10,872 nt of DNA from CAZHPY01 sp964534705. Lineage in GTDB: Bacteria > Omnitrophota > Gorgyraeia > 2-01-FULL-45-10. The notes below the pieces were generated by a model. It searched no databases and was not told the origin of the DNA. It saw only the letters and a list, made by a program, of their open reading frames with translations. How positions within the stretch are numbered: position 1 is the stretch's first letter; every line of letters begins with the position of its first letter. A program made the position numbers and the translations under genes. This document shows positions 1-4,847 of the stretch, piece after piece. The stretch covers positions 1 through 10,872 of the forward strand of contig CAZHPY010000056.1 in assembly GCA_964534705.1 (NCBI GenBank), read 5' to 3'.

Positions 1-23
1 TGTGAGTGGGAGGAGCTTATAAA

Positions 24-308
24 ATGACGCCTAAGACTAAAAAAATCATAGTGAGAGAAGGGCTTATGTTTTTGTTTCTAGTTGTAGGTGGAGCCTATTC
101 TCTATATCTAAGCTGGTCTTATGGGCTATCTTCTGCCTTAAGGTATTTCGTCAATCCTTATGCATCTCCAGATAGCTCCTACAATATAAAGTCCCTGATC
201 TTTCACCGAGTAGGTTGGTGTGTCTTAATTTTGTATATAATATACATTTTTATCCGCTTCGTCATTTGGGCGATGCGGAGAGCAAAAAGACATTCCGCTG
301 AAGCATAA
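24..308 (+). CDS. Small two-helix membrane protein, function unknown
   Basis: A 94-residue protein that I do not recognise. The start is the ATG at 24, because a strong Shine-Dalgarno run (GGGAGGAG, 8-15) sits 8 bases before it. An in-frame GTG at 6 would lie upstream of that ribosome site and is rejected. The N-terminus is basic (MTPKTKKIIVREG). One hydrophobic helix spans about residues 14-33. A polar loop of about 25 residues follows, with Pro, Ser and Tyr. A second very hydrophobic helix spans about residues 62-84 and ends in a basic tail (RRAKRH). By the positive-inside pattern both termini should be cytoplasmic. No catalytic motif is visible. A good promoter begins 10 bases after its stop, so it is not obviously co-transcribed with what follows. 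It could be the last gene of an operon entering from the left. Confidence 0.7.
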   Translation: MTPKTKKIIVREGLMFLFLVVGGAYSLYLSWSYGLSSALRYFVNPYASPDSSYNIKSLIFHRVGWCVLILYIIYIFIRFVIWAMRRAKRHSAEA

Positions 309-317
309 CCAACTATA

Positions 318-346
318 TTTACACTCATCTAAAAATCTGATATAAT
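318..346 (+). promoter_or_regulatory. Sigma70-type promoter with extended -10
   Basis: TTTACA (318-323), a 17-base spacer and TATAAT (341-346), preceded by TG to give TGATATAAT. This matches the housekeeping consensus closely. Transcription should start near 353. The next gene on this strand is the tRNA-Thr at 543, with about 190 bases of structured sequence between. Confidence 0.7.
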
Positions 347-450
347 TCCCTGAATACCAAATATTCACCACCTATCCTAGCGACTGGCACAAACGCTGTT
401 TTTGCGTCGTAGGAGGGGATGACAGCGAGGCCGAAGGGCCGAGCGCCATC

Positions 451-481
451 AAGGGGAACCATAGGTTCCCCTTATGGGGAA
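451..481 (+). other. Two mutually exclusive hairpins sharing one C-tract
   Basis: AAGGGGAACC (451-460) and GGTTCCCCTT (464-473) form a perfect 10-bp stem with an ATA loop. TTCCCC (466-471) can instead pair with GGGGAA (476-481) around a TTAT loop. Both use the same four C residues (468-471), so only one can form at a time. No U-tract follows, so neither looks like an intrinsic terminator. The arrangement resembles a switch, but the longer stem should dominate. Confidence 0.5.
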
Positions 482-497
482 TAAAAAGCGAACAAGA

Positions 498-537
498 CTT
501 GCTGCGTCTATAAATAGTTGGTCGCAGTAAGCTTTTT
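498..537 (+). terminator. Rho-independent terminator-like hairpin before tRNA-Thr
   Basis: CTTGCTGCG (498-506) pairs with CGCAGTAAG (523-531), nine pairs including one G-U. The loop is 16 bases, with a small inner CTA/TAG pairing. C and five T residues follow (532-537). An upstream ATAAAAAGC (481-489) is the exact complement of GCTTTTTAT (531-539), so the element could work on both strands. Alternatively the long 481-489/531-539 pairing would hide the U-tract and act as an antiterminator. It ends only a few bases before the tRNA. Confidence 0.5.
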
Positions 538-542
538 ATGAC

Positions 543-618
543 GCTGGCGTAGCTCAGTCGGTAGAGCAGCGGTTTCGTAAACCGCAGGTCAGTGGTTCGA
601 ATCCACTCGCCAGCTCCA
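543..618 (+). tRNA. tRNA-Thr (anticodon CGU), CCA encoded
   Basis: A complete cloverleaf can be read. The acceptor stem is GCTGGCG (543-549) with CGCCAGC (608-614). The D stem is GCTC/GAGC (552-555/564-567). The anticodon stem is GCGGT/ACCGC (569-573/581-585), with loop TTCGTAA. The T stem is AGTGG/CCACT (591-595/603-607), with loop TTCGAAT. The anticodon is C576-G577-T578, reading ACG (threonine). The discriminator base is T615 and CCA is encoded at 616-618, so the 3' end needs no CCA addition. No separate promoter is evident directly upstream. The terminator-like hairpin ends within six bases of its 5' end. Confidence 0.95.
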
Positions 619-619
619 T

Positions 620-714
620 CCGCCTTCGTGTGTGGGGTTAATCATAGTAGATAGCCTTCGGCGGATAGCCCGCCGTACGCTATCTGCCCTGAATAGCCCA
701 ATACAGGAAGGCGG
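620..714. repeat. 95-nt long imperfect inverted repeat (rod-like hairpin)
   Basis: Nearly the whole stretch folds on itself. CCGCCTTC (620-627) pairs with GAAGGCGG (707-714). 628-636 pairs with 697-704, with one bulge and one G-U pair. GTAGATAGC (647-655) pairs with GCTATCTGC (679-687), with one G-U pair. CGGCGG (659-664) pairs with CCGCCG (670-675) over an ATAGC loop. That is about 31 base pairs in a single rod. ATAGCC occurs three times inside (651, 665, 694). There is no U-tract, so it is not a typical terminator. It begins two bases after the tRNA CCA and ends before the ribosome site of the next gene. It may be a dispersed palindromic intergenic repeat, a MITE-like remnant, or an RNA structure for tRNA 3' processing. 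Confidence 0.65.
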
Positions 715-740
715 GCATTATCCTATATTCGGAGGAGCTC

Positions 741-1217
741 ATGAAAATATTTAAAAACGTAATTGTAATTGTATTTGCTGTACTTAATATGTCCGTCGTG
801 CCGGAAATTTATGCTGCTGATCTGGCTGGCGGTTCCAGCGAAAAGTTGGATGCCCGGGAAGCTGTCGAGATGGGCGATAACATATTGAATAAGATCGGTC
901 TTTCAGAGGGACAAAAAAAGCAGCTGGAGGCCAACAGTATAAGGGACAAAAAAGAGACGAGGGTTTTGTTCACAAATATGGCGGGCCACAGGGACGCGCT
1001 TACAACGGAATTAATGAAGCCGGAACTTGATATTAACAAAATAAACCAGATACAGGCCAACATAAAGGCAACCCAGAATCAATTAACAGACAAACGGTTG
1101 AATGCGCTAATCGAGATCAGGAAGATACTTACGCTGGAGCAATTTAAAAAGTATAGAGAATTAACAGCCCTGCGCAAAGACGAAAAAGCAAAACGCGCCA
1201 GGAACGAACGCAAATAA
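741..1217 (+). CDS. Spy/CpxP-like periplasmic protein (LTxxQ type)
   Basis: A 158-residue exported protein. A basic start (MKIFKN) and a hydrophobic core form a Sec signal peptide ending at about residues 24-26 (YAA), with no lipobox cysteine. The mature part is almost entirely charged helix. Near residues 54-62 is LSEGQKKQL, and at 130-134 is LTLEQ followed by FKKY. This LTxxQ-type pattern is typical of the Spy/CpxP/heavy-metal-resistance superfamily of periplasmic chaperones and stress sensors. A lysine/arginine-rich tail ends the protein. The ribosome site GGAGGAG (731-737) is excellent and fixes the start. It is the first gene of a tight operon, with only 4 bases to the next gene. Family membership rests on the two motifs and the helical character, so a more general role in envelope stress is all that can be said. 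Confidence 0.7.
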   Translation: MKIFKNVIVIVFAVLNMSVVPEIYAADLAGGSSEKLDAREAVEMGDNILNKIGLSEGQKKQLEANSIRDKKETRVLFTNMAGHRDALTTELMKPELDINKINQIQANIKATQNQLTDKRLNALIEIRKILTLEQFKKYRELTALRKDEKAKRARNERK

Positions 1218-1221
1218 TATT

Positions 1222-1965
1222 ATGAAGATCATTTTTCTCGGGACAAACGGTTGGTACGATACGGAAACAGGCAATACGCCATGTGTCCTGATCGAAACCA
1301 AGGAAAGATTTATTGTTCTCGACGCCGGATTTGGTTTCCGCAAGGTAAAACAATATATAAATTCCGAAAAGCCCGTAAGTCTTTTTATAAGCCACCTTCA
1401 TTATGACCACATCATAGGCCTGCACACGCTGCCTATCTTTAAATTACCCCAGGGCATAGATATCTACGCAAACAAGGCTATAATGAAAGGGCTGTGTTCT
1501 TTCCTTAAAAGGCCCTATACGTCGCCGCCTTTGCTGTTGCCTACAAAGCTTCGTTTCCATACGGTAACGGGTAATTCCACTTCTCCCATAGCGTTTGATA
1601 CGGCGAGGATGCGCCATTCAGTGCCTTGCCATGGTTACAGGTTTAAAATAGAAAATAAGTCGATAGCTTATTGTACCGACACAGGATTATGTAAAAGTCT
1701 TAAAAAACTTGCTAAAGGCGCAGACCTCCTTATTACCGAATGCGCCATGGCGCCTGGCGACAAGTCGCCGAACCTGTTCCATATTACCCCTGAGACCGCC
1801 GCCTCGGTTGCTCGTGAAATGGGAGCGAAAAAATTAGCGTTAGTCCATTTTGACCCCGCTAAATATCCTACATTAAGCAGCCGAAAAGCCGCCGAATATG
1901 CCGCAAGAACTATTTTTAACGATGTTATAGCAGCGTACGACAATACTGTTATTGAGATCTCATAA
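1222..1965 (+). CDS. MBL-fold metal-dependent hydrolase, RNase Z-like
   Basis: A 247-residue protein of the metallo-beta-lactamase fold, closest in layout to the RNase Z/ElaC branch. The N-terminal FLGTNGW strand and the VLDAG turn (33-36) open the fold. The metal motif HLHYDH lies at 58-63 (H58, H60, D62, H63). Other probable ligands or active-site residues are H132 in HSVPCHGYR, D153 in CTDTG, H187 in HITPETAA and H209 in LVHFDP. HSVPxxGYR, the H187 segment and the HFDP segment are each characteristic of RNase Z relatives. The family cleaves phosphodiester or ester bonds with two zinc ions. A true tRNA 3' endonuclease would normally carry a flexible exosite arm and be about 300 residues long, and no clear arm is seen, so the substrate is open. 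The protein has no signal peptide and should be cytoplasmic. The start ATG lies 4 bases after the upstream stop, so translational coupling is likely. Confidence 0.8.
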   Translation: MKIIFLGTNGWYDTETGNTPCVLIETKERFIVLDAGFGFRKVKQYINSEKPVSLFISHLHYDHIIGLHTLPIFKLPQGIDIYANKAIMKGLCSFLKRPYTSPPLLLPTKLRFHTVTGNSTSPIAFDTARMRHSVPCHGYRFKIENKSIAYCTDTGLCKSLKKLAKGADLLITECAMAPGDKSPNLFHITPETAASVAREMGAKKLALVHFDPAKYPTLSSRKAAEYAARTIFNDVIAAYDNTVIEIS

Positions 1966-1968
1966 GAA

Positions 1969-3228
1969 ATGACAAGATTCAGGGACGTATTAAAAGACCG
2001 CAATTTTTTCTGCCTGTGGACCGCGCAGATAGTATCCAACTTCGGCGACAGGCTTACCCAGATGGCGCTTGTCGCGTTGGTTTACCAGCAGTCGCCGGGC
2101 AATACCATAGCGCTTGCCAAACTCATATCTTTTACGATAATCCCCGTATTCCTTATAGGGCCGATCGCCGGCGCCTGGGTAGACAGGCTCGATAAAAGAA
2201 ATGTCATGATAATTTCCGATCTTTTAAGGGGAGTCCTTATATTTACGATCCCATTTTTCATATTGACCAGGCAGATACTTCTCATATACCTTGTCATCTT
2301 CCTGACATTTTCCATATCAAGGTTCTTCATACCTTCCAAGATGGCCATAATACCGGAACTAGTCTCAAAAGAAAAACTGCTTGTCGCCAATACACTGGCC
2401 GATACCACTCATATGGTAGGGAACGTCCTGGGCCTTGTCGTAGCGGGCATCATTGTAAACATCAAAGCCATAGGCGCTATAGGCGGTTTCTTTATAGATG
2501 CGGCGACATTCTTCGTTTCCGCGTCTTTTATCGCCATGATAGTGAAAAAACAATTTGTCACCCATGTGGCGGAGGACCTCAAAGTTACGAGGCAGGCCCT
2601 TGAAAATTCCATACGCAAATCGATCTTCGAAGAGATAAGGGAAGGCGTAAAGTATTTAAAAAAATTCAGCGAAATGCATTTTATAGTATATGTCTTTTTC
2701 CTCCTGATGGCAGGATTAGGTTCGATATCCTGCGTTATAATCGTATTCATCCAGGAATCCTTCGGCACAGCCACCCTGGACCTCGGGCTCATAGGGCTTT
2801 TCATGGTCGGGGGGTTGCTGTTAGGCGCGCTCGTATATGGAAAGTTCGGTCAAAAACTGGAAAAGAAAAGGACTATTATGGTAAGCTTTATAGCGACGGG
2901 TATCGCGATAATGCTGTTCACTTTCTTTGTAAGGAAATACCCGAATATAATAGCAAGCGGGTTGCTTTCCGGCCTGATAGGAATAGTGGTGAGCCCTATA
3001 ATGACGGCTGTCAATACCCTGACCCACGAAACGATGCCCGAAGAGGCCCGGGGCAGGACGTTCAGTTCGCTCGAGGCGGTGATACACCTGGCCTTTTTGA
3101 TATTTATGTTCGTAGCTGCTTATTTGGCAAATTATGTGGACAGGTTCTGGATACTTATTGCAGTAGGCGCTATATTTTCTGTATGCGGCTTAGCAGGTAT
3201 GATCTTAAGAAAAGAAGGACTAAGGTAA
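1969..3228 (+). CDS. MFS transporter, drug/siderophore exporter type
   Basis: A 419-residue integral membrane protein with about 12 hydrophobic segments and a charged central loop (about residues 195-235). The N-terminus reads FRDVLKDRNFFCLWTAQ followed by SNFGDRL, as in the MFS_3/EntS-type exporters. The MFS motif A loop is GAWVDRLDKR (68-77), with the D72-R73 pair. A second family signature, MPEEARGR, lies at 356-363 in the C-terminal half. These proteins export small molecules such as macrolides or siderophores by proton antiport. The substrate cannot be read from the sequence. It starts 3 bases after the hydrolase stop and is the last gene of the three-gene operon. It converges on the small cysteine-rich gene, with 8 bases between the stops and no clear terminator. 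Confidence 0.85.
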   Translation: MTRFRDVLKDRNFFCLWTAQIVSNFGDRLTQMALVALVYQQSPGNTIALAKLISFTIIPVFLIGPIAGAWVDRLDKRNVMIISDLLRGVLIFTIPFFILTRQILLIYLVIFLTFSISRFFIPSKMAIIPELVSKEKLLVANTLADTTHMVGNVLGLVVAGIIVNIKAIGAIGGFFIDAATFFVSASFIAMIVKKQFVTHVAEDLKVTRQALENSIRKSIFEEIREGVKYLKKFSEMHFIVYVFFLLMAGLGSISCVIIVFIQESFGTATLDLGLIGLFMVGGLLLGALVYGKFGQKLEKKRTIMVSFIATGIAIMLFTFFVRKYPNIIASGLLSGLIGIVVSPIMTAVNTLTHETMPEEARGRTFSSLEAVIHLAFLIFMFVAAYLANYVDRFWILIAVGAIFSVCGLAGMILRKEGLR

Positions 3229-3236
3229 ACAGCGGA

Positions 3237-3410
3237 TTATTTTGTCTTCAGGTCCTTGTTATTTTTGCCTTTTTCAGCGGCGCACACCCGAAAATAATTG
3301 CATATGGGGCAGCAGATGTTTTCTTCCCCTTTTTCCCCGCGGTACCATTTCGTTTCGCAGGTCCAGTAAACCTGGCATGTCTCGCAGCAATTCATTTTTG
3401 GATTAGGCAT
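3237..3410 (-). CDS. Small cysteine-rich protein with duplicated CCx2Cx5C module
   Basis: A 57-residue protein on the minus strand starting at ATG 3410. Eight cysteines fall at residues 8, 9, 12, 18 and 33, 34, 37, 43. This is two copies of CC-x2-C-x5-C, exactly 25 residues apart. The first reads CCETCQVYWTC and the second CCPICNYFRVC. Between them lies a conserved-looking linker (ETKWYRGEKGEEN). The tail is lysine-rich (GKNNKDLKTK). Such spacing suggests metal binding (two zinc sites, or an iron-sulfur cluster), but neither metal nor function is known. Support for a real gene: a Shine-Dalgarno AAGGGAGA (plus-strand 3419-3426) with good spacing, an extended -10 promoter at 3441-3449, no gene on the other strand in this stretch, and strong cysteine patterning. 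It stops 8 bases from the MFS stop. Confidence 0.75.
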   Translation of the reverse strand: MPNPKMNCCETCQVYWTCETKWYRGEKGEENICCPICNYFRVCAAEKGKNNKDLKTK

Positions 3411-3440
3411 TATCTTTTTCTCCCTTGGCCTTTAAGATAC

Positions 3441-3449
3441 ATTATATCA
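3441..3449 (-). promoter_or_regulatory. Extended -10 promoter of the cysteine-rich gene
   Basis: On the minus strand this reads TGATATAAT, a full TGnTATAAT element. Only a weak -35 is present (TTGAAA at plus 3467-3472, spacer 20). An extended -10 can substitute for a good -35. The predicted start is near 3434, leaving a leader of about 24 bases that contains the ribosome site. Confidence 0.55.
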
Positions 3450-3488
3450 CCGTAATTGTCAATAAGTTTCAATGGCGGACGATTTTGC

Positions 3489-3517
3489 TTGGAATTTTAT
3501 TATCGGGGATATATAAT
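3489..3517 (+). promoter_or_regulatory. Promoter of the ATP synthase operon
   Basis: TTGGAA (3489-3494), a 17-base spacer and TATAAT (3512-3517). The predicted start is near 3524, three bases before the first ATG of atpI. The upstream gene is on the opposite strand, so the operon needs its own promoter here. It lies back-to-back with the minus-strand promoter at 3441-3449. Confidence 0.65.
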
Positions 3518-3526
3518 TTAATCCTG

Positions 3527-3775
3527 ATGAGCATGAACGACAAACGCAGGGCCGACACGTATAAATGGATCAAGATAGCCGGGCTTTTATCGTTTTTGCC
3601 GTTCGTACTCGTAGCCGGCCCTCTAGCCGGGTTTTATTTGGGCAGTTTCCTCGAAAAAAAGATCGGCTTGCAGCCCTATCTATCGATACTGTTCATCATC
3701 ATAGGTTTCGCGGCGAGCTTAAAGGAAACCATAAGGATAATAAAGCTGGCGTTGCAGGCCCAGGACAAGGATTAA
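3527..3775 (+). CDS. atpI: ATP synthase accessory protein AtpI/AtpZ
   Basis: A small membrane protein of 82 residues from ATG 3527, or 80 from ATG 3533. It has two hydrophobic helices, about residues 14-37 and 48-63. The first ends in GPLAGFYLGSFLEKKIG, the signature of the AtpZ/AtpI family encoded ahead of F-ATPase genes. The second lies in the ILFIIIGFAAS segment, followed by KETIRI. In other bacteria AtpI assists assembly of the c ring or import of magnesium. A longer reading from 3425 would overlap both promoters and the start of the minus-strand gene, so it is rejected. No good ribosome site precedes either ATG. With the predicted promoter the message would begin about 3 bases before ATG 3527, that is nearly leaderless. 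The stop is one base from the atpB start. Confidence 0.8.
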   Translation: MSMNDKRRADTYKWIKIAGLLSFLPFVLVAGPLAGFYLGSFLEKKIGLQPYLSILFIIIGFAASLKETIRIIKLALQAQDKD

Positions 3776-3776
3776 G

Positions 3777-4514
3777 ATGGATCACGCAGAGATACCGAAT
3801 CTCATAACGCTCCTGGCAGAGCACATCAAATCGCCTGCCATAGCCAAATATCTATATAAATGGGAAAACATAATATTTTCCATTGCCGCGGTTGCCGTCA
3901 TATCTTTTATCGCGTATTTGGCGTCCCGGAAGCCTAAGATGGTCCCGTCGAGACTTCAGGCCGCCTTCGAACTACTGGTGTCGGGCGTAGATAATTTTGT
4001 ATGCGGTATAATCGGCCCCAAAGGCAGGATGTATACGCCGTTCATAGGCACGCTTTTCATATATATACTTTTTATGAACCTTTTCGGCCTGGTCCCGTTC
4101 ATGAAGTCGTCCACGACGAGCTGGTCCGTAACCCTGGCGCTTGCGATCACGGTGTTTATCTATGTCCAATATGCCGGGATCAAAGAACTTGGATTTTTGG
4201 GGTATATCGACCACCTTCTTGGGAAACCAAGAGGTATAATGGCGTTCTCTGTCGTAATGCCGCTTATGATGCTCTTTCTCCACGTTGTTTCGGAGCTTGT
4301 GCGCCCTATAAGCCTGTCGCTGCGTCTCAGGAGCAATATATGGGGCGACGACATGCTGCTTTCTCTTATGGCAGGTTTCGGGGTGAAGGGCATCCCGTTG
4401 CTTTTATTCAACAGCGTGCTTGCGTTACTTGCGTCTGTCGTGCAGGCCACCGTTTTTTGCCTTTTAACTACAATATACTTCGCGCTCGTTTTGTCGCACG
4501 AAGAAGAGGCGTAG
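3777..4514 (+). CDS. atpB: ATP synthase subunit a (F0)
   Basis: A 245-residue polytopic membrane protein forming the two proton half-channels next to the c ring. The essential arginine (E. coli R210) is R183 in SLSLRLRSN. The residue aligned with E. coli E219 is D192 in NIWGDD. The last helix has VQATVFCLLTTIY, where Q223 matches E. coli Q252. The early motif FVCGIIGPKG followed by FIGTLFIYILFMNLFGLVPF (about 89-108) is typical of the family. The C-terminus (SHEEEA) is acidic, as usual. The start ATG is one base after the atpI stop, with AGGACAAGG just upstream. The arginine is in the normal context except that the usual F-G after RL is R-S (R185, S186), a modest variation. Confidence 0.96.
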   Translation: MDHAEIPNLITLLAEHIKSPAIAKYLYKWENIIFSIAAVAVISFIAYLASRKPKMVPSRLQAAFELLVSGVDNFVCGIIGPKGRMYTPFIGTLFIYILFMNLFGLVPFMKSSTTSWSVTLALAITVFIYVQYAGIKELGFLGYIDHLLGKPRGIMAFSVVMPLMMLFLHVVSELVRPISLSLRLRSNIWGDDMLLSLMAGFGVKGIPLLLFNSVLALLASVVQATVFCLLTTIYFALVLSHEEEA

Positions 4515-4534
4515 TCAAAGCTTTTACTTGTGTC

Positions 4535-4593
4535 TTGTGACCAAGTGCTATATAACTGCAGTTGTCACTTTGTTACCAACTGCTGTATGACTG
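4535..4593 (+). promoter_or_regulatory. Direct repeats and alternative stems in the atpE leader
   Basis: A near-repeat of 24 bases occurs at 4535-4558 and 4570-4593, offset 35, with 20 identical positions; both contain ACCAA and TGCT and end in ACTG. The RNA can fold in two ways that exclude each other. In one, 4537-4547 pairs with 4566-4576 (ten of eleven positions, one G-U). In the other, GCAGTTG (4558-4564) pairs with CAACTGC (4577-4583), extended past a mismatch to 4555/4586. The atpE ribosome site lies just downstream. Either fold could protect or process the message, and a regulatory role is inference. Confidence 0.5.
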
Positions 4594-4600
4594 TCAAATA

Positions 4601-4607
4601 AAGGAGG
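4601..4607 (+). promoter_or_regulatory. Full-consensus ribosome binding site of atpE
   Basis: AAGGAGG, 6 bases before ATG 4614. It is the best ribosome site of the operon and fits the high copy number needed for subunit c. Confidence 0.85.
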
Positions 4608-4613
4608 TTACAA

Positions 4614-4844
4614 ATGGATTATAAAGCAGTTCTTGCAATAGGACTGCCTCTCGGGTTAGGCATAGTAGGTTTTGGCTCGGCAATAGCGCTGGGCAAGGCC
4701 GTTGCGTCAGCCATGGAAGCTACGGGCAGACAGCCGGAGGCAGCTACAAAGATCCTTATAAACATGGCCACAGGATGCGCGTTCATAGAAGCTCTTACGA
4801 TCTATGCGCTTGTATTTGTATTCGGCCTGGCGGGTAAGATATAA
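4614..4844 (+). CDS. atpE: ATP synthase subunit c (F0 rotor ring)
   Basis: A 76-residue hairpin of two membrane helices that assembles into the c ring. The polar loop is GRQPEA (38-43). The ion-carrying carboxylate is E59 in FIEALTIY, 20 residues after R39, as in other c subunits. The helix-1 glycine motif is relaxed to G21-x-A23-x-A25-x-G27. By alignment from the loop, the sodium-ligand glutamine position is L26, and the residue after E59 is alanine rather than serine or threonine. Proton rather than sodium coupling is therefore inferred. The start is fixed by AAGGAGG. A 99-base structured gap separates it from atpB, and atpF follows after 3 bases. Confidence 0.96.
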   Translation: MDYKAVLAIGLPLGLGIVGFGSAIALGKAVASAMEATGRQPEAATKILINMATGCAFIEALTIYALVFVFGLAGKI

Positions 4845-4847
4845 CAA

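Larger units (their letters stand above)
353..537 (+). ncRNA. Candidate structured RNA (leader or stand-alone), unassigned family
   Basis: This stretch lies between a strong promoter and a terminator-like hairpin and contains no credible protein gene. I can draw the following stems. First, 376-384 (CCTAGCGAC) pairs with 406-413 (GTCGTAGG), with G380 bulged. Second, GATG (419-422) pairs with CATC (447-450) and encloses GC-GA-GGCC, a GAAG loop and GGCC-GA-GC, so a tandem G-A pair lies inside a short helix. Third, a perfect 10-bp hairpin spans 451-473. Fourth, a terminator-like stem spans 498-531. It could be a riboswitch-like leader, an independent small RNA of about 185 nt, or a decayed intergenic repeat that happens to fold. 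I could not match it to 6S RNA, tmRNA, SRP RNA, RNase P, a T-box or a common riboswitch. The existence of a transcript is inferred, not seen. Confidence 0.4.

Noticed and set aside
6..308. GTG start at 6 for the first small membrane protein
   Set aside because: It would begin upstream of the Shine-Dalgarno GGGAGGAG (8-15), which is correctly spaced for ATG 24.
419..484. A 21-codon open frame (ATG to TAA) in the candidate RNA
   Set aside because: The purine-rich AGGAGGGG abuts the ATG with no spacer, and the peptide composition follows the GC-rich hairpins rather than looking like a protein.
353..537. A threonine T-box leader
   Set aside because: The conserved T-box sequence of the antiterminator (AGGGTGGNACCGCG-like) is absent and no synthetase or biosynthetic gene follows.
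543..714. A phage or island attachment site at the tRNA 3' end
   Set aside because: There is no integrase gene and no repeat of the tRNA 3' end within the window.
3183..3455. A plus-strand reading frame across the end of the MFS gene and the following gap
   Set aside because: It overlaps the MFS gene, resembles no family, and is opposite a minus-strand gene with strong cysteine patterning and signals.
3446..3462. TTGACA on the minus strand upstream of TATAAT as a -35 box
   Set aside because: The spacer would be only 10 bases, far too short, so the extended -10 is the better explanation.
3425..3775. Longer atpI starting at ATG 3425
   Set aside because: The extra N-terminus would cover both promoters and the ribosome site of the minus-strand gene, and the family domain begins after residue 35 of that reading.
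4537..4586. An H-type pseudoknot combining both stems before atpE
   Set aside because: The strand that must cross the 11-bp stem would have zero bases, so the stems are taken as alternatives instead.
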